A DNA stretch of 64,000 nt from Oxytricha trifallax (Eukaryota; Ciliophora; Spirotrichea; Sporadotrichida; Oxytrichidae): the NCBI GenBank assembly GCA_000711775.1, contig ARYC01017443.1, positions 17,655 through 81,654 of the forward strand. Direction: 5' to 3'. Under the pieces are notes generated by a model. It made no database searches. It was not told the origin of the DNA and worked only from the letters and a program-made list of their open reading frames with translations. The translations under genes were made by a program, and so were the position numbers. Shown in pieces: positions 8,121 through 20,109 of the stretch; the first letter of the stretch is position 1; the number at the start of each line of letters is the position of its first letter.

Positions 8121-11100
8121 TATAAATCTATATTATAATAATAAATCTTTTTTAATAAATTTTCAATTAATAAAGTGAAATGTATTAAAAATAATAAGAA
8201 TACTAAATAATTTATTATATTTTAGAAAAAATAAGTTATAATAAAATAACAAATAAGTTAAGAAAAATCAAAATTGCTATATTTTTTGTTCCAAAATATT
8301 AATATAAATAAATTTAATATCAAAACAAATTGAATGTTTACAATTTAATTTGAATAAAAATTCATAGTAAATATAATTGGAAATTTATATAAAAATATAT
8401 AAATTGATTAAAATAAATTAAGTTTTGGTTTCACAATAACCACCTCAAAATGTGTTGGGAATCTTGATGCGCAAAGTGTCATTTTGATATTTTGATGAGA
8501 ATTTGGCTTCAACTCTCCTTGCATTGGCTCAAGCTTAATTGAAATTATTTTTTTAAAACTTTAGTTTCTAGGTTGGATGCAATTATCTTATTAAACTTTT
8601 CTCAAGTTCACTGAAATCAATTTCTTCTATTTAAATGCTGCCATTGATCCGTTTTCATTTATATTATAGAATTATAAATTAACTTCAAAATGATAACCTA
8701 TACCTCTTAGTTTCAATGTGTAAGATTCAATAAGATATAAAAACTACTATCTTTCGCCTCTAGTGGTCTGAAAAGAGTGTAAATGTATTAAGTCACCAAT
8801 AAAATAAAAATATAAATTGATTTCAAAGACTTTGTAATCATAGTTCTGCTAATTAAGTAGTTCTAAACTTGCTGTATCGATTTAGTACTTAAGTCTTGCA
8901 TAACTCATTTATGATTATAGGATAAGTTACAGCCCACTCAAGTAATAATTTTCTAAAATATCAGCCCAAGGTTCTAATTCAATCTCAACTTTATGAAAAT
9001 TAAAAAGCAAATGATATCTCTCCCAAAGATTTGGATTTATTAATTTTATTATATCTGTAAATCTTAATAGAGGGAAGTCTTTCAAAAAATATCAAGTTAA
9101 TCAACTATTGTATCTTAGATTTTCTAAGTCTTAGAGTTTATTTACACATTTAATTTATACAATTAGTACAGATAATATTTCTATTTCTCAGACTCTCTTT
9201 ATTAAGAATCTTCATCAATCTTTTGAGACATCTTAAGTTCAATGTATAAATTGCAGTTGCTCTTATTGACAACTTATACACTAAGTGTCTTGCTGAAACC
9301 AACAGTAATAGTTCCAAAATCTAGATCCTTTGGACTAATACTTATTATTCCATCACTACCAGCTCCAATTATTTCCAAGTCATATCTCACAGTCACGTCT
9401 TTAATGGATTTGGTTTGGTTCATAAGATTCTTGTGACTTCTTTGCATCACACCAGAGCCTGGGTTATAGAAACCAATCAGATTCCTTACATGATCATATA
9501 ATAAAATATACATGATATTGAATTTTAAGAGGGGTAAAGGTTGTTGTTACTTTTGTCTCTTCATTTGGCATCAAAAAGGCTTTAGCTGGTTCGAAAGTAA
9601 CCTCAGTTTTGTAATCATATCAATAATTATTCAAATTCAAGAGGAATTCTTGCATCATTTTTAATAGAAAGTTTCTGCTTGCTAGAAACCCCTGTAAATG
9701 TGGGTGGGAAGAACACTTTTCCATTGTTTCCTAAGCTTAGTTGAGGGGCATAACAATGACCAATTAAATGGATGCTTTGAATACTAAATATGAATTAATA
9801 AATCAATTTAAGTTGCATTGAGCAGTGAAATTATAAAACCTAGCAGCTTTAGGTTGGAATTCAAAACAGATTAAGGAAAAAGATTTTCCAGATATTACAT
9901 AAATGCTAACTTTCTTAGAATTTTGAAGAATACTGGAGTGTCACTGGTATTAAGTATAATTAAATTTATATAAAAAGTTGTTGACAAATGTAACATTTTA
10001 TTGTATCTGAACAGTTTGATAGGTTGATTCATTTACTCCAGCAGGTGGGAAGCTCACTTTATTTGATGGACTTATTTTAACAATAATCTTAATAAAATTT
10101 ATATTTCAGGCATGTAGGTGGATCTAGTTCTTCATTTAAAGTATAATTTTAGAATACATCCATTAGTCATTTCAAGGAACATTTCTTTGTGAACAACTAT
10201 TATTATACTAAGTCAATGACCTTGTGACGATAAATGTCAACATAGAATAATATATAAACTGATTTAGTTGATAGATTCACATTAAATCCAAATCAAATAT
10301 ATTTATAAATTTTCTCCTAGTGTTCTTATTTTGTATTGCTCAATTAATTCATAATAAAATTAATTGACTTCGTAATAGCTACTAATGAATTATCAATTAT
10401 CTGTATTATAATATTGAGCGCAAGATGTAACACCCACAATAGAGGGGACATATTTGACTTCTTTTATATACTAAATGAAACATCCTTCCCATCGTCATTG
10501 ATCTCATTAAAAATATAAAATTCAAACTTTTCTTGATTAATTGTCAAAAATGGGTATTTATATAGTCAAATAGTTACCTTAGGTTAGCATGTGGATTTTA
10601 GAGAGTTATCGATATTAAATTATAATTAATACATACATATTCATTAGAATTTATATGAATTTTAAACTTAAATATAATGTATAATTATCATTATTTGTTT
10701 TCTGCATCTTTTCTTATGTAGATCTTAGGAGCTTATGTTAAGTCGAATTCTTCATATGTTGCTTCTTCCATCAAATATTTAATTAATATTATCAAAATAG
10801 ATTTAAAATGGAAAATTGATAAAATAAAATTAATATATAAATTAAATGTCAACTTTTAGTATTTTTTGATTTTTATAGTATCGTTTTAACTGATATTGAT
10901 TTGAATTTGATATATTTTAACAGCCAATAATTTGACTCATCGATAAATCAAATTAGATTTATAATATCTTAACTGTAGACCCTTTAAATTTAACTTTTAA
11001 AATTTTTAACTCCTGAAAAATTAATATCTCTCTATACAAAATAGCTATGAAAAAATTTTAAAAGTATAAGATGTAGAGAAAAATTTAACGACTAACCTTC

Positions 11101-14100
11101 ATTCTTATTGTATTCACAAAAAATTTTACCCCATCGAGATAAATCGATTTTAAATATTTCTCTGCCCCAAACTTCTTCCTTTCTCATCTCTTCAACCAAA
11201 TTACTTGAGGACTTGGTCTAAATAAGTTTTTTGTGCATTTAATCAAGGTCTACATTTTATCTTCTTTGAGTCTTTCATCAGGAAATTCATACGCATTTTT
11301 ATCGTTAAAATACACGAAATCATATGAATTTTTTTTGACTTTCACTAAAATCGAAATATCTCTATGAGTGATTTTTTCCATGAATTATGAGTAGGATAGA
11401 ACATGTAGCTCATGTTTTGATCTACATTATTCCTTCTAGAGTAAAGTCATGAAAAAAATCGCTGCACGAGATAATTTCATTTCTTTGCAGGTACTCGACC
11501 AAATTTTGATGTTTGTTACATTGTAACAAACATCACCTCTAGTCAAATGGACACATTTCCAAATGGACACAAATTCCGGACACAAACTCCGGACACCATT
11601 CCAAAGTTAGAACTCAGATCTCATCACTTATCTATCACACTGAACGAAGATATACTCCTTTTTCCATCACAGTACAACTTTTTGATTATGAGGGGGTTCG
11701 AAAAAGAGGATTTCGAGGTTTTCTCTCTTGGGTGAAAAGATATTGAAAAATTTAGAATTATGTTTTGATAGACAATTCTATAAGCTAAGTAGAATATTTA
11801 TATGAAAATTTATAGACACTAGGTTAGAGAGTTATTGAAGTCAAAAGTCAGAGCATCCAAATTTTACTTTTCCCTCAATAACTTCCTTCAGTGTGAAATT
11901 CATGGAAGATGAGTAGGGTAGAAGTTGTAGCCCATACCCTAAGCTATCGAATAGGGCATATATTCCAATACAAATTCCTTTAAGAAACAGAGATAAATTG
12001 AAAATAAGGTCAAGAATTTTGTAAAATGAAGAGAAATATTGAAATCGATTTTCCTCGATTGGCAAATTAGATGGTGAAAAACTCAAATCAAATCTTTAGC
12101 AGATTATCTCATGAAGAACATTTCTTCTCCTATAGTCAAATCAGTAGCTAATTGCATTAGAGAGATAAATCAAAATTAAATCTGAAATGTAAAATAAAGT
12201 ATGAAAACTTAAATGTAACAAACATCACTCATATAAATTCTTGAGGCAACGAATTTAGGATTTTTATGAAGAGCATATTATGATCTATCATTTATCATCT
12301 AAAAGTTTTTCAACATAAATTCACTGAGCAGAGAAAACCCCGAAACCCCTCTGGAAAATTTTCGGAAAATCAAATTTTTGAAATTGGGTTTTCAAAAATC
12401 CGAAAATTATCCAGAAGGGTTTCGGGGTTTTCTCTGCCCAGTGAATTTATATTGAAAAACTTATAGATGATAAATGATAGATCATAATATGCTCTTCATA
12501 AAAATCCTAAATTCGTTGCCTCAAGAATTTATACGAGTGATGTTTGTTACATTTAAGTTTTCATACTTTATTTTACATTTCAGATTTAATTTTGATTTAT
12601 CTCTCTAATGCAATTAGCTACTGATTTGACTATAGGAGAAGAAATGTTCTTCATGAGATAATCTGCTAAAGATTTGATTTGAGTTTTTCACCATCTAATT
12701 TGCCAATCGAGGAAAATCGATTTCAATATTTCTCTTCATTTTACAAAATTCTTGACCTTATTTTCAATTTATCTCTGTTTCTTAAAGGAATTTGTATTGG
12801 AATATATGCCCTATTCGATAGCTTAGGGTATGGGCTACAACTTCTACCCTACTCATCTTCCATGAATCTCACACTGAAAGAAGTTATTGAGGGAAAAGTA
12901 AAATTTGGATGCTCTGACTTTTGACTTCAATAACTCTCTAACCTAATGTCTATAAATTTTCATATAAATATTCTACTTAGCTTATAGGATTGTCTATCAA
13001 AACATAATTCTAAATTTTTCAATATCTCTTCACCCAAGAGAGAAAACCTCTAAATCCTCTTTTTCGAACCCCCTCATAATCAAAAAGTTGTACTGTGGTG
13101 GAAAAAGGAGTATATCTTCGTTTAGAGTGATAGATAAGTGATGAGATCTGAGTTCTAACTTTGGAATGGTGTCCGGAGTTTGTGTCCGGAATTTGTGTCC
13201 ATTTGGAAATGTGTCCATTTGACTAGAGGTGATGTTTGTTACAATGTAAAAAACATCAAAAATTGGTCGAGTACCTGCAAAGAAATGAAATTATCTCAGG
13301 CAGCGATTTTTTTCACGACTTGACTCTAGAAGGAATAATGTAGATCAAAACATAAGCTACATGTTCCATCCTACTCATAATTCATGAAAAAAATCACTCA
13401 GAGAGATATTTCGATTTTAGTGAAAGTCAAAAAAAATTAATATGATTCGTGTATTTTAACGATAAAAATGCGTATGAATTTCTATGAAAGACTCAAAGAA
13501 GATAAAATGTAGACCTTGATTAAATGCACAAAAAACTTATTTAGACCAAGTCCTCAAGTAATTTGGTTGAAGAGATAAGAAAGGAAGAAGTTTGGGGCAG
13601 AGAAATATTTAAAATCGATTTATCTCGATGGGGTAAAATTTTTTGTGAATACAACAAGAATGAAAGTTAGTCGTTAAATTTTTCTCTACATCTTACACTT
13701 TTAAAACTATTTCATAGCTATTTTGTATAGAAAGATATTAATTTATCAGGAGTTAAAAATTTTAAAAGTTAAATTTAAAGGGTCTACAGTTAAGATATGA
13801 TAAATCTAATTTGATTTATCGATGAGTCAAATTATTGGCTGTTAAAATATATCAAATTCAAATCAATATCAGTTAAAACGATACTATAAAAATCAAAAAA
13901 TACTAAAAGTCCACATTTAATTTATATATTAATTTTATTTTATCAATTTTCCATTTTAAATCTATTTTGATAATAATAATTTTAATTGCTATTTCAATTG
14001 GTAAAAAGAGAAAAGTTGTTTCAACAGTTTTGAAAGGATAATCATTTGTATCCGAGAATCTTGGTGGTTATGTTTCAGTTATGCAAAATTTTAATTTAAT

Positions 14101-17100
14101 ATATTGATCTATAAATATTTAAGATCTTATTTATTAACATCTCCTTCTGTTTCCCATTCAATAGCGCATTAAATTTCACCCTCAAAATATCTTAATAATT
14201 TTAGGCTAAAGATTAATGTTATCACCACTAAAATATTGTTAAATGTATTGTATAACTTACCACATAAGTCCTGACTTCTAGAATTCAAACTTTATAATGA
14301 AATAAGATGCAAGTTATAAAGAATCACGAATCTTCTAGATAATTCACCCTTCTCAAAATTAAAGAATTTCTTCAATACTGAATGCTACCAATAAAAAATG
14401 TAATTTATATTTGCTCTACATTTTGGAAGATCCTCATAGAAAGTTACTTCCAATGGTTTCTTATCTTCAAAAAGAATATTATTTAAAAGATTCCATGCTC
14501 TATCCTTCAATATCGCTCACTTTAATTGGCAAATCAAGTGAATAGTCTTTAGCAATTGATTTATAGTACTTTATATAAGTCTCATTATAGATTAGTGAAC
14601 CTTCCGGATTTTAGATTTCAAAATTCATCAATGTCTTGCAACTCCAAGATTTTTAATCTCAATAGGATAACATAAATAGATTTTACTCAAGTCCAATAGG
14701 TACTGGTGGAAGGTGATAAACATCCTTAAGAAGCTAAAGTTAAGCTCTTCTATGAAGTGTCTATCCTGAAAAGTTTATAATCAAAGGTTTTCCATTAAGA
14801 ATTGAGAAGAATACTTTCAAGTAGTGAATCTTAACTTCCTTAGGATAATAGTATACATTAATATCCATTTATTAACCAGGGTCAAGAGCTCCTTTTCTTG
14901 GCTCTATTTAGAAGATTTTGTTTTCGAGAATGTGCCTCTCAAATGCTTGTTCGTCACTTGGTTCTCCTGGATCAGCCCAAAAATATTTAGTAATTCAATC
15001 TCTTAATCATTTGGCATCTTGAATTGCCAATCAGCTCTAACACCACCGATATTTTTAAGAGTAAGTGTAATCTTTCTTGGCTTTGGTCCATTTTTAATTG
15101 GGACTTTACCGAAATCCCAGGTAAATATTCTCAAGTTCTTTTGCAAATCATGGATTGATTAATTTGTTTTATCGGAATTATTGAACTCGATTTCGCTATT
15201 GCTAAGTTTATTAAGAAGTTCTTTGTTTAAATTTGTCAAATGATATTTCTAATAAATATATTTGGAGTACTTACTTAATCATTCCTTATATCTGGTGAAT
15301 AATAAGTTTATTATTATAAGTCTCCCATGGCATGAATCTTGATATATGATTTCTCAACAATCATTGTAATATTTATTTAGAGTTTATTGCTTGAACATCC
15401 TTAGTTAGTTTCTCTCTTGCAATACATACTAAGTGAATGTCAAAATCAAATCTCAAAGTAGGTTTAAAGGTAATGTTAACTTTCTTTTTAGATTTAGCAT
15501 TAATTAATCCTTTTGGATGATCAAATTTGAAGCAATCCTCGAGAGTTCTAGTCATTTCAGGGATCTCAGGCTCTATTTTATAAATTAAAAGGGTATTAAT
15601 GATCATAGATGTTTGTAGCATAGACTGGAATACTTAAAATGTATTCTTTCTTTTTAAGAGGATACAGAATGGTAAACTAGTGAGTTTTGTATTTCTCAGG
15701 AACCTTCCATTCAAATTCATTTTATCAAGTAAGTTATAAAAAGCTTTGAATACTGTTTGCTGAATGATTAAACATGCATTAAGCAAGCTAATAAATTTTT
15801 CCATCTATCATCCCAATTGAAGGATTTGCTCTGAATGTCTTTGTTGAGTCCTATAGAATTTAAAATTGTAGTTTACCTTATTTTAACCATTGGAATAAAT
15901 GGCTGTGAGCCTGGAGGGAATGAATGACCCACTAGCCTAATGTGAAGGCATTTCAAAATTATGAAAATGTATTTTTCATTTAAAGCTTCCTCAAATTTAG
16001 TTTTCTTAAGAGAGCTCAGCAAGGTTTTCCCAGCTGTTTATCCAGCTGAACTTTTAGCTCCAGAAGTATTATTTTGAATCATTTTCTTTACTTTATGGCT
16101 TGCTCCATTATTAAGCATTACGAAGCATTGAGCTATTTAAAAGAAGTAGCTATCTGGCTCACCAGGTGCGAATTTGACAACAAATTGAAAAGTGCTGTTT
16201 GCAGCAATTGAAGCCTAGGGTGGAGTTACTTTGAAAGGATTATCAGATAGATTTCCGGTAGTTGCATTTACTATCTTAAGAAGTTGCCAATTAATTTGAA
16301 TTTCAAAAGGATACTTATTATCTATTGTTAAGATTTTTCCTTCACTTACTCTGCCACACTCTGTATATGCGAAATCTAAAAATTCTTCTCTTAATTTAAT
16401 ATCTCTGTTTTCAGAAGTCATCTCAAGTAAAAAGCTATATATAATTCTTTGTGAAGAACTACTGGATTTGGATCGTCAATGGGGATCTCCAAATTGATCT
16501 CTACCTCTTCTTCAAAACTTGTTCCATTTCCAGTCATACCAAGTTTATCTTCTCCGTATTCTCCTTTTCTTTATTTGTTATGAATACCCATAATGACCTT
16601 GATTGATAATTTCACAATAAAATATCAACATGTCTTTGCATAAGAGGGATGGGTTTTGTCAATATGTCATAGCAAGTACCAATTAAATCAACATAAAGAA
16701 TTGAGTGATTTCTCACTATGCAAAACACTCTCTCGTAGTAATTGACTGTTTACTGAGGATTAAATGTTATAATAATTCTAGTTGAGGATTTTGCATTAAC
16801 AGTCCCCTCAGTCTTTGAGAATGAATAAACATTTTTGCTGTCATTAATGAATTAAAAGGAAGTTGGCAAATCACTCTCATTTATTATATTCAAAAGTCTA
16901 TTTGTGTTGCTTCCAATTTAAACTTCTCCAAAATGAACTGATTTTAGAAGTATATGTTTTTAAATCCGGTTGCATGACCAAGAGAAGAAAAGTTAAGCTC
17001 ATTTCCTCCTATAAAAAATTCGGTTTTAAAATTTGACAGTTATTTTAAATGATGTATTTGGTGGAATGACGCCTTAGTAATTGTCAATGCTAAATTAAAA

Positions 17101-17683
17101 TTATTATAAACTCATTGATCTTTTCAACTGTGAAGTGAGCTGGTACTAATGACTAATTCTTAAGCATTACATCTTTAGTTGCTACTTTTCCAACTAGAAG
17201 AGTCTCAAAATCAAACTTCTCTTGATTATTTTATTTCTTTTTTAAATTGGGTATTTTCCAATGGCACTCAATTTTAATACTTTAGAGCCTTCCTCAGATC
17301 CAGTAAATTTAAATACAGCTGAGGCAATGATAACCTTGGCTTCATCAGGAGAAAATGATAATGTAAATTCCTATTTCTGCTTTGCCATCATAATGCCTGT
17401 AATATTCGTTATTTTAACATGCTTATAAAGCCATAATTCCTTGAAAAATAAACCATATAAATTGTACATTTGTAATGAAGCAAAGTCTTTAAAACTTACC
17501 TTATTGTGGACTGACTTAAAATGGGCAGTTTTCAGTCAATACTTCATACTTAACTATGTTAGCATTTGAAATAAAACAATTTTATTAATAGTAGAGAGTT
17601 AGGGTTTTGGTAATAGTTTGCTTGACACCACAATATCCAAAATCAATTCCTTGCGTTGGCACTTAATCTGCTAGCGAAGTCAT
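7642..17683 (-). CDS. scrambled ciliary ASH/MSP-domain protein, probably CFAP65-like
   Basis: Start ATG at 17681-17683 (MTSLADQVPTQGIDFGYCG). Repeated ASH-type strands are visible (IDFGYCGVKQTITKTLTL, ISPKDLDFGTITVGFSKTL, KSVHFGEVQIGSNTNRLLN). Known proteins of this type (HYDIN, CFAP65, CFAP47) act in the axoneme central apparatus or sperm tail. Odd pieces lie at about 13.99-17.68 kb, their partners at about 7.64-10.69 kb. Checked joins: TCATTGATCT (17112-17121 with 10495-10504), CTAAAT (17090 with 10471), ATTTGAC (17031 with 10452), AACTGATTT (16936 with 10257), TTCTTCCATCAAAT (7642-7655 with 10763-10776). The first gives EKINDDGKDVSFSIDN in frame. The last MDS is 10688-10776 with stop 10688-10690. 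Many further MDSs were not resolved. Family choice among ASH proteins is uncertain. Confidence 0.82.
8121..8425. other. AT-rich germline spacer
   Basis: About 300 bp of nearly pure A/T between the last recognised coding of the even cluster (LCASRFPTHFEVVIVKPK) and the DLKSVHT segment. No motif seen; an IES is likely. Confidence 0.5.
10688..10776 (-). other. terminal MDS of the CFAP65-like gene, adjacent to the palindrome
   Basis: Begins with the 14-bp pointer shared with 7642-7655 and encodes MEEATYEEFDLTQAPKIYIR to the TGA at 10688-10690. It lies only about 5 bp inside the left edge of the big palindrome. It must be moved about 3.1 kb to follow its 5' neighbour. Confidence 0.8.
10781..13981. 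repeat. 3.2-kb diverged palindrome (two inverted arms of about 1.6 kb)
   Basis: Position x on the left arm pairs with about 24765 - x on the right; the arms run to 10788/13974 and, with one mismatch, to 10781/13981. The centre is near 12382 with almost no spacer. Arms differ by scattered substitutions and small indels, so they are not an exact copy. Each arm carries an 81-codon frame (MSFSPSNLPIEENRFQYFSS..., 11841-12086 minus and 12679-12924 plus) and a GTAACAAACATCAC motif twice. Near the centre each arm has the telomere-like AAAACCCCGAAACCCC (12334-12349) or its complement. It separates the odd and even clusters of the CFAP65-like gene and is presumably removed in development. I do not recognise a transposase. 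Confidence 0.85.
11507..11535. repeat. short perfect-type hairpin nested in the palindrome arm
   Basis: TGATGTTTGTTACA followed at once by its inverted copy TTGTAACAAACATCA. The right arm has a damaged copy around 13229-13256, where the second half reads GTAAAAAACATCA. The same GTAACAAACATCAC unit recurs as a direct repeat near 12213. Confidence 0.7.
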
Positions 17684-17930
17684 TCTTATTTTATTTAAAT
17701 GATTATTTCTTTTAAATAAATTAATTATCAATATAAATAACACTATCACAAATTTATTCAATAAATGTTTTGAATCAATATTATTCAAAGATAATAAATA
17801 TTATAATTATAATCTTGATATTAAATATTTTATACAAGAATCATATGAGTGAATTTACTATTAATTTTTGTAATTATATTTTTGTTTAAATGTGGCTAAC
17901 TAAAAAATATAATTTTGATAATATATAAAA
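17684..17930. other. intergenic spacer between divergent genes
   Basis: About 250 bp of AT-rich DNA between the divergently oriented CFAP65-like gene and RPB11. No motif recognised. Confidence 0.5.
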
Positions 17931-18557
17931 ATGTATCAGGGAATTTTGGACGAAAAGTAATTAATTTAAATGCTTTATGAATACTATAGGATTAAGTATG
18001 AAATTGATAGCAAAATCAGGAATTTCGCTACAATTACCATTGAGGAAGAAGACCATACACTAGGAAACACAGTGAGAGTGTAAGTCCTTGGAAAATAAAA
18101 ACTAATTAAAATTCAATTAACATCAGGTTTTTTTTTAATCATTGTGGTACTGTAGTTAACTGCTGAAAGACACAAGAGTGAGATTTTCTGGGTATAGAAT
18201 GCCTCATCCACTAGAACATAAAGTCGAAATTAAAGTTCAAACTAATGGAGAAATCAACCCTGCTGAAGCTGTCTAAAATGCTTGCCTCAATACACATGCA
18301 CATGTAGAATAAATCAAAACTAGTTTCCAAGTAAGTATAAAGTTTATTGAATAAATCCTTATCTTACAATAAATTAAGCATTAATTGAACCAATTCATAA
18401 GATATTAACATTTATTTAACTTTAGATGGCAGTTAATGCATTTAAAATTGATCAAATGCATATTACAAGACAAGCACCTAGCAGTGGATCTATGCATGGC
18501 AAGAATATGGGCTCCTCAGACTATAGCTATCCAACTACAAACTATACTCACATGTGA
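17931..18557 (+). CDS. RPB11: RNA polymerase II subunit RPB11, unscrambled
   Basis: RPB11 pairs with RPB3 to nucleate RNA polymerase II assembly. The family core is clear: TITIEEEDHTLGNTVRVQLL, then KDTRVRFSGYRMPHPLEHK and INPAEAVQNACLN, matching the DHTLGN and GY-PHPLE signatures of the RPB11/AC19/archaeal L family. The C-terminal helix (PAEAVQNAC...EQIKTSF) is closer to RPB11 than AC19. Introns 18080-18155 and 18331-18425 are GT-AG. The spliced CDS is 456 nt, 151 residues, ending at TGA 18555-18557. A Ser/Tyr/His-rich tail follows the usual domain. No IES is needed, so this gene is contiguous in the germline. Confidence 0.92.
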
Positions 18558-18895
18558 CAAACGCAAAGAATCATTTATGTACGGAATTTAATTAAACAAT
18601 TTCACTTATTCAGGTTGATTTAATCTAGCATATATAAAATAGGGACTATGCAATTAAACCCTATAAAAACAAAAATCATTTAAGAAACTTGATTAAATAA
18701 TAAATAGTCAATCTCAAATTATTAGACTTTCCAATGTTATATTCTCAAGATAAAATTTTTACTTGTTAAAATTACAATATAATTAATTTTTAATTGGCTA
18801 GTAGGGGTTTATAAGTTTACAGTAATGTGAGATAATTTAAAATTTAAAAATTAATTTGAATTAAGAATTATTTTCTTCACTAGAAACATCAATCC

Positions 18896-19782
18896 ATGAG
18901 TTTTAACACCAACTATAATAATACTGACAAACAAGCAGCTTCCCCAGCAAACCCAGGATGTGTCCGAAAAGACAAAGTAGAAAACTTTTTGAATGCATTA
19001 GAGCAAAATATGTATGATGCTATGAAAATGAAAAGCATGGAGTACTAATTTGACTTTGAGCATGGTATACCAATGGAATTATAGCTTTAAGACCAATTGA
19101 ATTTTAGTATTTTTATTTACCTCTCATCAATAAATAATTGAGAGCTAACAGATGCATTGGATTAGTTAATTGATGAGTGTATATTATTCTTTAAAAATCA
19201 GACCAAAATATGAATAGTGGAAGCTCATCACAATTATCGTCATTAGAAAATGATAGTCAGACTTTTGAAACAGGAAATACCTCAAACTAGTAAGAATATA
19301 GCAACATTTCTATAAAAATCAACGATTTAAATAATCAAAATCAATAATTCGTTTGGAATCCAATCAACACTTGCCCTTCTCCCATAGTACACAAGGACTT
19401 GATATTTTCTAAGAGACCTGATGGGCTTTCAAGCAATTATAGAGTCAGCCCAAAGTAGAGACTTGAAAGTGTGTTATTCAATAAAATTAAGGATAATATT
19501 CAAAAAAACAAAAATAACAATCAAGTAAGTCCGCGAAAAGTAAGACTACCTCACATTAATAATGAGCCTAGAGATCTCAAACTACAAATTAATCAGTTAG
19601 CCCCTGCTCCCTAAATTATTCAAACTCCAACTATCAATATACCCCAAAATTTGAATATGGCGTCAGATGTCAGGTCATAGCTATTCAAAAATGTGAACAT
19701 GAGAAGTAATGTATAATTAAGTAGTAAAACATTTATAAATTTATTTTATATTTAATCATAAAAATAATGTTCAGGGGGTTGA
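18896..19782 (+). CDS. Asn/Ser-rich low-complexity protein, interrupted
   Basis: ATG 18896 begins MSFNTNYNNTDKQAASPANP and continues through VRKDKVENFLNALEQNM and FDFEHGIPMELQLQ. A break follows (about 19080-19205), where a second frame shows ELTDALDQLIDECILFF. The third part is open from 19210 to TGA 19780-19782 (190 codons), rich in Asn, Ser and Gln with one compact segment (FVWNPINTCPSPIVHKDLIF). One or two IESs probably lie in 19080-19210. No domain recognised. Confidence 0.6.
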
Positions 19783-20109
19783 GTATGAAAAAATTTAAAC
19801 TCATAATAACAATCAATGATTTCAAATTCATAATTTAGAATTTGAAATTCAAATTTAAACAATATCGAGTGATTACATCACTATTTTAAAATAAAGTATA
19901 TTTTTAGAAGAAAACTACCAATCAATCAAATAGCATTGCTATAAGTTGTATATTTAAATTTAAGAATTTTCAATTAATTTTTCACTGTCATACTTTGTGA
20001 GCTTTACCTTTTTATAAGTGAAATTTTTTAAAAACAAATTTGTGATTAAATAAAATGATCTCTTTTTAAATAAAATTAAGAATTTATGATTAAATTATTA
20101 TTCACTATT
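19783..20109. other. AT-rich intergenic spacer
   Basis: Between a plus-strand gene end and a minus-strand gene end (convergent). Homopolymer-rich; nothing else seen. Confidence 0.5.

Noticed and set aside
10759-13990. The palindrome as a simple 3.2-kb IES with pointer AGCAA joining 13990 to 10763
   Set aside because: It gave an in-frame join, but the 14-bp match between 7642-7655 and 10763-10776 gives a far better join for the same terminal MDS.
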